A stretch of DNA of 16,883 nt, from the NCBI GenBank assembly GCA_009602725.1, contig WELB01000201.1:168172-185054 (forward strand), given 5' to 3'. Below the pieces are notes generated by a model. That model ran no database searches and was not told where the DNA came from. It saw only the letters and a program-made list of their open reading frames with translations. Position numbers and translations under genes: made by a program. This DNA comes from Spirogloea muscicola (Eukaryota; Streptophyta; Zygnematophyceae; Spirogloeales; Spirogloeaceae). Below, piece by piece: positions 11,749 to 16,883 of the stretch. How positions within the stretch are numbered: position 1 is the first letter of the stretch; each line of letters opens with the position of its first letter.

Positions 11749-12542
11749 GGCAGCGGCGGCGGCGGTCGGCCCTGGCGGCCCCCGCTGTCTCCAAGAGAGA
11801 AGCTGCGGCAGAAGGCCCCAATCGATACCCCGCCGCGCCGCCCGCAGCACTGCGCCCGCGGTGCTGCGGCCGCGCTCGGCGGCGGCGCNATGGCGGCGGG
11901 GCCATGGCGGGGCGGCCCCTCCCCCGCCGCCCCCCCCCCGCGCCAGAGGTCGTCTGGGGACCGCCGCATTCGCCGACGGTTTCGATTTCCGTCTGCGGGG
12001 GGGTGTAATGGCAGCGGCTGGGCCCCATTGGGGATTTTGGGGGATACACGCACCGACTCGATTTTCTTTTTTTGTGCGCCAGGGTTGGCGCGATCACGGC
12101 GATCGCGGAGGGCGGGCCAGCCCACCCTCCACATCCCGCCGCGATCCTCGTCCTGACCACGGTTAGCCCGCCGCCGAGCCCCAGTTAGCCCGCCCCCCGG
12201 CGGCCCACGGTCGGAAGGGTTAACTTGGGGCTACCGCGGTTAGCCGACCGGGGGCCACGCCTGAGCCGCCAGCAGAGCCCCTCCTGGGGGGGGCGGCGGC
12301 ACGTGCGCCCGAGCCCCACCAGCCGCCCGACAGTATCCGACGGTCCGTTTGTCGGCGAGGAGGCCGTCGTCCGCCGCCCGACACTGACAGCGCGGACCGC
12401 GCCGCGGCTCTGCTGGCGCCAGGGCGGCGGGCGGGGCCCCCCTGGGCCCACCTGGGGTGGGCGGCGACGACGGCCCGGCAGCGGGAGAAAGGGGAGGCGA
12501 GACGGGAGTTCGACGGCGGGCCGCGCTTCCCGCCCATCGAAA
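11749..12542. promoter_or_regulatory. GC-rich upstream flank of the receptor kinase gene (probable promoter/5' UTR), no gene seen
   Basis: This stretch lies directly upstream of the kinase ATG and is strongly GC- and CpG-rich, with long C and G runs (for example 11930-11939). Position 11889 is an N, so the assembly is uncertain there. Long open frames on both strands are of the kind expected from high GC and show no motif, so I do not call a gene. A GGTTAGCC-like word recurs at about 12159-12168, 12184-12192 and 12238-12245. I see no clear TATA box facing the gene. Confidence 0.45.
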
Positions 12543-12820
12543 AGAAAATGCGTGTATATTAAGAGATGGGGAGGCCATCTGTGGCCAAGTACAAAGGCAA
12601 GCACATTGGACAAATGTACGTCACCTGCTGCTAAGCTGACCCGCTCAGTAACCACGAGTCAGCACATAGAGGTCGCTAGCTGACGCTCGAATACCGGACG
12701 GCAAGTGACTAGCTCTTGTGCCAGCAGCTAAGGCTCGACCAGCTTTCTGATGCAGAGCATACGCCTGAGCTCGTTGCAGACAGGTTGACACTCGACGTCG
12801 CAGAAATGACAGATAGGCTG
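12543..12820 (-). repeat. 278-bp retroelement 3'-end repeat, copy A (direct repeat of 15341-15618)
   Basis: Copy A aligns without gaps to 15341-15618 at an offset of 2798, and I count three mismatches (12579 C/G, 12705 G/T, 12733 G/A). Identity stops abruptly on both sides. On the minus strand it comprises the C-terminal coding tail (12820-12645) plus about 100 nt of 3' tail ending in ACACGCATTTTCT. Copy B continues upstream into further coding sequence at 15619, whereas copy A switches to unrelated GC-rich DNA at 12821, as a 5'-truncated retrocopy would. Confidence 0.9.
12645..12820 (-). pseudogene. Retroelement protein C-terminal fragment, copy A (5'-truncated)
   Basis: The minus-strand frame encodes A-Y-L-S-F-L-R-R-R-V-S, then C-L-Q-R-A-Q-A-Y-A-L-H-Q-K-A-G-R, then S-A-S-D-L-Y-V-L-T-R-G-Y and TGA (stop 12647-12645). 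The core R-(V/L)-S-x-x-L-Q-R-x-x-A-x-A-L-H-x-(K/R)-A-G-R recurs at 14102-14260, 14712-14858 and 15443-15618. From memory, this (R-x-S-x-x-L-Q-R) is like the last segment of non-LTR-type reverse-transcriptase polyproteins. No reverse transcriptase core is visible, so the copy is a dead fragment. Confidence 0.65.
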
Positions 12821-13137
12821 GGGGGGCGGCTCGCAAGTGGGGAAGCGACCGGCCCCGGCCCACGGGGGACGTCGGCGAGCGCGTGGGGAGCCAGCCCGGT
12901 CGGCTGGCGCGCGACCATCGGGCCCATGAAGCCGGGCACCCCGGTTGCACACGCACACGCTCCCATCATCCGTCTTGCTAGTCTGCACACCAGACTGGGC
13001 TGGCCTTTTCCCAGCCCTTGCCCCCATTAGGAGAGCCACTTCGCTCTTTCACAGCCCTTTCCCTACTTTAATCATTCCTTTTTTGGGCTGGCTGTTCCAG
13101 CCCATATCCTCAATGGGCGCGCCCTTTTTCCCCTCGC

Positions 13138-13211
13138 CCCCTTCGGCTTCCGTGGCGGCGCTCCGGCTCCCCAAGTTTGTCGGCTTTAATGTGCTGAACC
13201 GTGGGTACTAA
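13138..13211 (+). pseudogene. Retroelement C-terminal fragment ending L-N-R-G-Y-stop
   Basis: The plus frame ends V-L-N-R-G-Y-TAA (stop 13209-13211). The preceding 60 nt (GGCTTCCGTGGCGGCGCTCC) match the corresponding segment of the fragment at 14777-14858, so this is the same protein end. The hairpin at 13085-13103 lies just upstream and the tail described at 13212-13350 follows. Confidence 0.55.
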
Positions 13212-13350
13212 CGTCACACTGTTACATTAGCCACCTTAGCATAGGTTTTCTGAACATGTAATCCCATATTTGCACTAGTGTTCTCCTGAACAATACATTG
13301 ATTCATTGGCCACCCTTCCTTTTCATGCGCACTTCGCGCCTTCTCCTTAC
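13212..13350 (+). repeat. 3' tail module type 2 (CCTGAACAATG... tail), copy 1
   Basis: Follows the stop of the preceding fragment. Landmarks shared with 14859-14990 and 16390-16524 are GTCAC, CACCTTAG, TTTGCACTAG, CCTGAACAAT, GATTCATTGGCC and the terminal CGCGCCTTCTC. This is the most diverged of the copies. Confidence 0.65.
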
Positions 13351-13369
13351 CTTCGCTTACCCACTTTTT

Positions 13370-13452
13370 GCACTAGCCTTTGCCTGAACAATGTATTGGC
13401 TTGGTTGGCCACCCTCTCATGTCATGCACACCGCACGCCATTTCTCTCTTCT
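13370..13452 (+). repeat. 3' tail module type 2, truncated copy 2
   Basis: Starts at TTTGCACTAGCCTTTGCC, continues CTGAACAATGTATTGGCTTG and ends CGCCATTTCTCTCTTC. It lacks the first third (GTCACCTTAG part) and no R-G-Y terminus precedes it. It is a partial direct repeat of 13212-13350. Confidence 0.6.
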
Positions 13453-13459
13453 CCCTAAG

Positions 13460-13713
13460 AGCTTTCTCGTTGTACACCACTCTTTCTTGGGCTGGCCTCT
13501 CCCATGAAACAGCGCTTTCAAGATTGACTGGTGGCTGTGAAAGGCAAGCCCAAAGGAATGGACAAGGTCTGAAGGGGCCGGATAACAGGGCATCGCCCCC
13601 TCTTTTGAGAATGTCTCTTGTTGTACATCACTCTTTCCTCGGCTGGCCTTCACAGCCATCGCCCCTTTGTCCGGAGAGCTTTCTACTAGTACACCACTCT
13701 TTCCTGGGCTGGC
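13460..13713 (+). repeat. Three direct repeats of about 39 bp leading into hairpins
   Basis: The unit runs AG-(C/A)-TTTCT, then GTACA(C/T)CACTCTTTC, then GGGCTGGCC or a close variant. Copies lie at 13460-13497, 13608-13648 and 13675-13713, each opening a hairpin of the dispersed family. Between the first two sits an inverted hairpin (13532-13552). It reads as local tandem amplification of the hairpin plus left flank. Confidence 0.65.
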
Positions 13714-13725
13714 CTTTTACAGCCG

Positions 13726-13755
13726 GATTTGCGGCTCCTCACTCGTGGTTATTGA
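13726..13755 (+). pseudogene. Retroelement C-terminal remnant D-L-R-L-L-T-R-G-Y-stop
   Basis: Ten codons ending in TGA. It begins two bases after the hairpin at 13706-13724, so almost nothing of the protein remains. The tail after the stop is GAGTGAT, as at 14261. Confidence 0.5.
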
Positions 13756-13892
13756 GTGATCAATCTTACCCCAGATCTGAGACAGCAACTTGGCCCCTTC
13801 AAACCTTGTCTTCTTGGGCTGGCTTTTCACAGCCCTTGCCCCCTGTGGGAGAGCCACTTTTTTTCACAGCCATCGGCCCCTCCTTTAGTTTC

Positions 13893-13922
13893 TCTGACCT
13901 GCGGCTGCTCAACAGGGGTTAG
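13893..13922 (+). pseudogene. Retroelement C-terminal remnant S-D-L-R-L-L-N-R-G-stop
   Basis: Same terminus as its neighbours, but the Tyr codon of G-Y-stop has become TAG (GGTTAGTGAG against GGTTACTGAG), which moves the stop up by one codon. The hairpin at 13816-13835 and a GGGAGAGCC word precede it. A type 1 tail follows. Confidence 0.5.
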
Positions 13923-13980
13923 TGAGTGTTTTGTAGCTCCTAGGTTTCTTGTGTTCTTTCTCTGGCCCCTTCAGACTAGC
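13923..13980 (+). repeat. 3' tail module type 1, copy 1
   Basis: Landmarks are GAGTGTTTTGTAGCTCC, TTCTTGTGTTCTTT and CTCTGGCCCC. They are shared with 14261-14349 and, inverted, with 14398-14484. Confidence 0.6.
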
Positions 13981-14101
13981 TAGCCCCCCTTCTATATGGG
14001 CGAGCACTTTCCTTTCTTCAGACTGTCCATTCACTTCTTTTAAGAGAAACAGTCAGAGAATGGCTCGCCCATTGAGGACAGGGGCTGGACAAGCCAGCCC
14101 A

Positions 14102-14260
14102 AATCGCATGCGCCTGGCCGTCTCGCTGCAGCGGTCGATGGCCCGTGCGCTGCACCTTCGTGCCGGCCGGGCTCTTGCTGCTGCCTCTGGCTCTGGCCAG
14201 GGGACCCACTTTCAGGACCCTAGCCTCTCTGATTTGCGGCTGCTTAGCAGTGGTTACTGA
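14102..14260 (+). pseudogene. Retroelement protein C-terminal fragment, copy D
   Basis: The frame reads N-R-M-R-L-A-V-S-L-Q-R-S-M-A-R-A-L-H-L, then R-A-G-R-A-L-A-A, and ends S-D-L-R-L-L-S-S-G-Y-TGA. It is clearly homologous at protein level to copy A and copy B but diverged in DNA. It starts right after an inverted hairpin (14081-14100), at nearly the same protein position where copy A is truncated. The frame is open throughout this fragment. Confidence 0.65.
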
Positions 14261-14349
14261 GTGATTTGCAGCTGCTTTCTTTCTTTGTGTGCTTTGTTTT
14301 CTCAGCGCTTCCTCTGGCCCCCCTTTTCGTACTTTGTTCATTCTTTTTT
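14261..14349 (+). repeat. 3' tail module type 1, copy 2
   Basis: Follows the stop of copy D and runs into the hairpin at 14350. It contains GTGATTTGCAGCTGCTTTC, TGTGTGCTTTG, AGCGCTTCCTCTGGCCCCCC and CATTCTTTTTT. Confidence 0.65.
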
Positions 14350-14484
14350 GGGCTGGCTTTTCCAGCCCCTATCCTCCATGGGCGAGCCCTTCTCTCTAAT
14401 AAAGAATAACCAAAGTGCGAGAGGGGGGCCAGGGGAAGCGCTAAGAAAGACAAGCACACAAGACACAATGCTGCTACGAAACAC

Positions 14485-14511
14485 TCAGTACCACCTGCTA
14501 AGCAGGCGCAG
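14485..14511 (-). pseudogene. Retroelement C-terminal remnant L-R-L-L-S-R-W-Y-stop
   Basis: Minus-strand terminus with TGA at 14487-14485. Its type 1 tail runs down to about 14398. It is the right arm of the inverted repeat at 14230-14511. The upstream protein is missing. Confidence 0.5.
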
Positions 14512-14558
14512 GTCTTTTTGGGCTGGGAAAGAGCCTCTCCCAACCACCGCCCTCTCTT

Positions 14559-14714
14559 GAGGGGACCATCTTTACCCGTGTGCCATGGATATCTACGGAG
14601 GCTACGGCGTGAAATGGTCCTCCCTGATCCAGCATCTGGCCCGGCTGGTTGATGCGCGTCGTCGAAGTCGGGGGGGCAGCTTGGGCCACTCCAGCATTCC
14701 GCAGGCCTTAGTTG
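14559..14714 (+). repeat. Direct repeat, copy C1 (matches 16728-16883)
   Basis: Gap-free match at an offset of 2169 with one visible difference (C14596 against T16765, synonymous in the C1 upstream frame). The right-hand copy runs off the window end, so the true length is greater than 156 bp. The left boundary is at GAGGGGACC: C1 is preceded by CTCTCTT, and the other copy by CATCCTC. Confidence 0.92.
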
Positions 14715-14858
14715 CACATTAGTTTGCAGCGCTCGCAAGCATTGGCTCTTCATCAACGTGCAGGGCGCGCTCTAAGTCAGGCCTCCGGCTTTCGTGGCGG
14801 CGCTCCAGCTGCCCAGGTTAGCTTGTCAGATTTGTTTGTGCTCACCCGTGGGTATTGA
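14561..14858 (+). pseudogene. Retroelement protein C-terminal fragment, copy C1, frameshifted
   Basis: The first frame gives G-D-H-L-Y-P-C-A-M-D-I-Y-G-G-Y-G, then L-I-Q-H-L-A-R-L-V-D-A-R-R-R, up to a run of seven G near 14670. From there the homologous frame is shifted by +1. After a TAG at 14709-14711 it reads L-H-I-S-L-Q-R-S-Q-A-L-A-L-H-Q-R-A-G-R and ends S-D-L-F-V-L-T-R-G-Y-TGA. The distance from C-A-M-D to the stop (about 280 nt) equals that in copy B (about 290 nt), which supports homology over the whole length. One extra base and one nonsense codon break it. Confidence 0.65.
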
Positions 14859-14990
14859 TGTCACCTTAGGCACCTTACTTTAGGTATATTTAGCCTTGTT
14901 GAGTCTGCAGTAGCCTTCGCCTGAACAATGTACTGGCTTGAATTGGCCTCCCTTTCATTTCATGCGCCCCGCGCGCCTTCTCTCTTGCGT
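14859..14990 (+). repeat. 3' tail module type 2, copy 3
   Basis: Follows the stop of copy C1. It reads GTCACCTTAGGCACCTTA, then GCCTGAACAATGTACTGGC, TTGAATTGGCCTCCC, CATGCGCCCCGCGCG and CCTTCTCTCTT. It is very close to 16390-16524, including GGCTTGAATTGGCCTCCCTT. Confidence 0.75.
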
Positions 14991-15031
14991 CGAGCTACTC
15001 CGACCTGATGTTGCTCACCCGGGGGTATTGA
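14990..15031 (+). pseudogene. Retroelement C-terminal remnant Y-S-D-L-M-L-L-T-R-G-Y-stop
   Basis: Directly abuts the end of the type 2 tail (CTTCTCTCTTGCG). Only the last dozen codons remain, with TGA at 15029-15031. The following sequence to 15127 is T-rich and only loosely like the type 1 tail. It leads to the hairpin at 15128-15145. Confidence 0.5.
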
Positions 15032-15340
15032 GGTTCCTGTGATTTCGTCGTGTCTTATTCTCTAGCTGCCTAGCTGTGTGGTTTTTGTTTTTGTGTTTTT
15101 TGGCTTTTGACATTGTCCATTCTTTCTGGGCTGGCTTTGCTGGCCATCTTTCTCTATGGGCGCGCTCTTTCTTCTTGGAAGCGTCCTTTCTTTCTCCGAA
15201 CAGCGTACAACTGTTCACAAGGTTTCGCTCCTGCACACGGTGTTCGAGCAGGCAAGGCAGGTGGTACAGTCGCTTGAAATCTCACGAATCTTTATGACTT
15301 AGCCGGTGGGCCCACGCGGCCTCCTCCTCACCGACTTTTG
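15032..15340. other. Spacer within the repeat block with one hairpin
   Basis: T-rich sequence, then a hairpin (15128-15145) with its usual flanks (CATTCTTTCTGGGCTGG and ATGGGCGCGC), then about 190 bp in which I recognise nothing. It ends at the 3' boundary of copy B at 15341. Confidence 0.4.
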
Positions 15341-15618
15341 AGAAAATGCGTGTATATTAAGAGATGGGGAGGCCATGTGTGGCCAAGTACAAAGGCAAGC
15401 ACATTGGACAAATGTACGTCACCTGCTGCTAAGCTGACCCGCTCAGTAACCACGAGTCAGCACATAGAGGTCGCTAGCTGACGCTCGAATACCGGACGGC
15501 AATTGACTAGCTCTTGTGCCAGCAGCTAAGACTCGACCAGCTTTCTGATGCAGAGCATACGCCTGAGCTCGTTGCAGACAGGTTGACACTCGACGTCGCA
15601 GAAATGACAGATAGGCTG
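15341..15618 (-). repeat. 278-bp retroelement 3'-end repeat, copy B (direct repeat of 12543-12820)
   Basis: Partner of copy A, with three mismatches by eye. It includes the type 3 tail (15442-15341 on the minus strand), whose landmarks are GTCAGCTTAGCAGCAGGTG, GTACATTTGTCC and CTTAATATACACGCATTTTC. This tail has no similarity to types 1 and 2, although the peptide end is the same. Confidence 0.9.
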
Positions 15619-16010
15619 CCGGCATACCCATCTGGGCTGGGAGCATATCCTCGCGTCGTGCATATCCCAGACTCGCTATGTTCTCGAGTAGGGTATGGAA
15701 GCGAGGACCCAAGCAGCCGAAAGTGTCGATTGCGGCCGGGAGGAGGTGGTCACTGCGGGGAAACGGATGCCGCTGGCGGCCCCAGGCGCAGCGGGGGACT
15801 TTTGGGGTTGGCCCACTCACAGCCCCTTGTCTCGCTTGGTGGCCGCCACCGCGCCGCCAGTCGGGAGCGCCCATGCCACTGCTCTTGCCGCCAGCAGCAG
15901 TGGTGCTGGTACGTGGGGCCACATCGTCGTCGAGCGCACGTCGACACCCGCGTGGCTGGCTTGGCCTCCGGCGGGGCGGCTACTTCTGCCTCCGACATGT
16001 GTGGAATAGA
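15443..16010 (-). pseudogene. Retroelement protein C-terminal fragment, copy B (longest, with intron-like gap)
   Basis: From upstream (high coordinates) the minus strand reads H-A-G-V-D-V-R-S-T-T, then G-G-A-V-A-A-T-K-R-D-K-G-L to 15821. A 68-nt segment (15820-15753) then begins GTGAGT and ends CCCCGCAG. Splicing it out continues the frame as D-H-L-L-P-A-A-I-D-T-F-G, then C-L-G-P-R-F-H, L-R-R-R-V-S, L-Q-R-A-Q-A, and L-T-R-G-Y-TGA (stop 15445-15443). The order matches copies C1 and C2 (A-E-R-K-K..., D-H-L-Y-P-C-A-M-D-I-Y-G). A TAA lies upstream near 16018 in this frame and no reverse transcriptase core is present, so the copy is partial. The intron is an inference. Confidence 0.6.
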
Positions 16011-16160
16011 CGACGGATTACAAATCATCTTTTGGAAAGAAACAGCTCTTTCATGTAAGCGAATGGCCGTGAGAAGCCAAGCACCAAAAAAATTGAACAG
16101 GGGGGCCGGACAGAAACAGCTCTTTCAGTGTAAGACAACAAAGTGCTCGCCCATAGAGAA
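16011..16160. repeat. Spacer with a 22-23-bp direct repeat
   Basis: The word AGAAACAGCTCTTTCA(G)TGTAAG occurs at 16038-16059 and 16112-16134, about 74 bp apart, differing by one inserted G. Nothing else is recognised. An inverted hairpin follows at 16165-16182, preceded by GCTCGCCCAT, the inverse of its usual right flank. Confidence 0.6.
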
Positions 16161-16365
16161 GAGTGGCTGGCAAAGCCAGCCCAAAAAGAATGGACAATAT
16201 TCCAGGCCAAAGAAAGAGGTGCCGAGAAAGAACTATACTACAGTCCCCTGCTTTCTGCGCCATTCGGCTCCTCTTGACCTTGTCCATTCCTTTTGGGCTG
16301 GCTTCTCCCAGCCACCAGTCAATTCGGCCGCGCTTTTCTTTGGACTAGGACTAAGTCCATTCTTT

Positions 16366-16389
16366 TTGGGTTTCACCCGTGGGTACTAA
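16366..16389 (+). pseudogene. Retroelement C-terminal remnant G-F-T-R-G-Y-stop
   Basis: Only F-T-R-G-Y-TAA (stop 16387-16389) is recognisable. It lies downstream of the hairpin at 16295-16313 and is followed by a well-preserved type 2 tail, which supports the assignment. Confidence 0.45.
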
Positions 16390-16524
16390 TGTCATCTTAG
16401 GTACCTTAGATTAGGTCTCCGTATTATGTAGCATTGTTTAGTTTGCACTCGACTCTGCCTGAACAATGTATTGGCTTGAATTGGCCTCCCTTTCAATTCA
16501 TGCGCCCCGCGCGCCTTCTCTCTC
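16390..16524 (+). repeat. 3' tail module type 2, copy 4
   Basis: Close to 14859-14990. It contains GTCATCTTAGGTACCTTAGA, TTTGCACTCGACTCTGCCTG, AACAATGTATTGGCTTGAAT and CGCCCCGCGCGCCTTCTCTC. It runs into the hairpin 16529-16546, which abuts fragment C2. Confidence 0.75.
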
Positions 16525-16558
16525 TTTTGGGCTGGCTTTGCCAGCCTCTCTTCTCTCT

Positions 16559-16883
16559 GGGCGGCGTCTGGACGTGGTCGCTACCCCGCGGGGCGGTGGG
16601 CCTCGTCTGCTCTTGGACGTGGTACTGATCGACGCATACAAGGCTGGCGCACCAACGTCAACCGTGTCTGGCTGGGCCACGTCCAGCGCGGAGCGCAAGA
16701 AGGAGCGGCACTACCATGATCATCCTCGAGGGGACCATCTTTACCCGTGTGCCATGGATATCTATGGAGGCTACGGCGTGAAATGGTCCTCCCTGATCCA
16801 GCATCTGGCCCGGCTGGTTGATGCGCGTCGTCGAAGTCGGGGGGGCAGCTTGGGCCACTCCAGCATTCCGCAGGCCTTAGTTG
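16559..16883 (+). pseudogene. Retroelement protein C-terminal fragment, copy C2, open to the window end
   Basis: The frame is open from 16463 to the window end, but recognisable protein starts at about 16559. It reads G-R-R-L-D-V-V-A-T-P-R-G-G-G, then R-L-L-L-D-V-V-L-I-D-A-Y, then S-A-E-R-K-K-E-R-H-Y, G-D-H-L-Y-P-C-A-M-D-I-Y-G-G-Y-G and L-A-R-L-V-D-A-R-R. The layout R-x-x-D...D-V...K resembles the restriction-like (PD-D-K) nuclease end of non-LTR retrotransposon polyproteins, with Pro replaced by Leu in the first motif. That assignment is from memory and unverified. The same seven-G run and downstream TAG as in C1 are present near 16839 and 16878-16880, so it is probably also broken. A hairpin (16529-16546) and a type 2 tail lie immediately upstream. 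Confidence 0.6.

Larger units (their letters stand above)
14230..14511. repeat. Large inverted repeat of two type 1 retroelement 3' ends
   Basis: The left arm (14230-14345) and the right arm (14398-14511, read on the minus strand) share the series CTGCTTAGCAG, TACTGAGTG, TTGTGTGCTT, AGCGCTTCC, CTGGCCCCCC, ACTTTG and ATTCTTT in order. I estimate roughly 80% identity by eye. The space between the arms contains the hairpin 14350-14368 and ATGGGCGAGCCC. The two 3' ends therefore face each other, tail to tail. Confidence 0.75.
12997..16546. repeat. Dispersed hairpin family GGGCTGG...CCAGCCC, about 12 members, both orientations
   Basis: The core is a 17-21-nt stem-loop such as GGGCTGGCTTTGCCAGCC. 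Plus-oriented members: 12997-13017, 13085-13103, 13489-13506 (right arm decayed), 13641-13657, 13706-13724, 13816-13835, 14350-14368, 15128-15145, 16295-16313, 16529-16546. Inverted members: 13532-13552, 14081-14100, 16165-16182. The left flank is usually CATTC(T/C)TTTTT or CACTCTTTC. The right flank, after about 10 nt, is often ATGGGCG(A/C)GCC. Flanks and loop differ more than the stem arms do. Most members lie between a fragment's 3' tail and the next fragment. I recognise no named element. Confidence 0.8.

Noticed and set aside
11597-12166. Long overlapping frames on both strands in the GC-rich flank
   Set aside because: High GC content alone removes stops. The frames cross an N at 11889, overlap the true first kinase exon in the wrong frame, and show no domain.
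12225-12683. 152-codon + frame upstream of the repeat block
   Set aside because: Rich in Arg, Gly and Pro from GC bias, it runs into the 278-bp repeat on the wrong strand, with no motif seen.
12716-12820. Frame C-Q-Q-L-R-L-D-Q-L present on the + strand of both 278-bp copies
   Set aside because: Its conservation follows from the DNA identity of the two copies. The minus frame is the one that is also conserved in the diverged copies D and C1.
14498-14689. Minus-strand frame repeated at 16658-16858
   Set aside because: It is antisense to the C1/C2 plus frame. The plus frame shares motifs with copy B, which is not a DNA-level duplicate, so the plus frame is the real one.
12997-16546. CRISPR array or bacterial terminators as an explanation for the hairpins
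   Set aside because: Spacing is irregular, orientation varies, there are no uniform spacers, and the surroundings are a eukaryotic nuclear genome.

Overview
The window looks like nuclear DNA from a green-lineage organism. Both large genes are intron-rich with GT-AG introns. One encodes a plant-type XPF/RAD1 endonuclease. The other encodes a full plant-style leucine-rich-repeat receptor kinase, with LRR exons of exactly 72 or 144 bp and phase-2 boundaries. An intron carries degenerate plant-type telomere motifs (CCCTAAA-like). Such receptor kinases are typical of streptophytes, so a streptophyte alga or early land plant is my best guess. That is inference; I cannot name the species.

Layout. 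Positions 1-5458 (+): 3' part of an XPF (RAD1/UVH1, ERCC4-family) gene, 11 exons in the window, 973 codons plus stop, cut at its 5' end by the window edge. Positions 5459-6596: non-coding space between two convergent genes, with a nested inverted repeat. Positions 6597-11748 (-): a complete 16-exon LRR receptor-like kinase of 814 residues, from signal peptide to intact kinase domain. Positions 11749-12542: very GC-rich upstream flank of the kinase gene with one ambiguous base. Positions 12543-16883: repeat-rich DNA.

The repeat block is the most interesting part. Read on both strands it holds about eleven fragments of the same protein C-terminus, most ending in a peptide close to S-D-L-x-x-L-T-R-G-Y-stop. 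The longest copies carry, in order, R-R-L-D-V ... L-L-D-V ... A-E-R-K-K ... P-x-A-x-D-x-x-G ... L-Q-R-x-x-A-x-A-L-H-x-(K/R)-A-G-R. From memory this resembles the C-terminal, nuclease-like end of non-LTR-type reverse-transcriptase polyproteins. The fragments are cut at different 5' points, as expected for 5'-truncated retrotransposition, and they carry three different 3' tails. A short hairpin family (GGGCTGG...CCAGCCC) in both orientations sits at many junctions between fragments. Two copies are about 99% identical over 278 bp, so the family has been active or duplicated recently.

The two cellular genes have no evident functional link. XPF is a nuclear DNA-repair nuclease and the kinase is a plasma-membrane receptor. 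They are convergent neighbours, not an operon.
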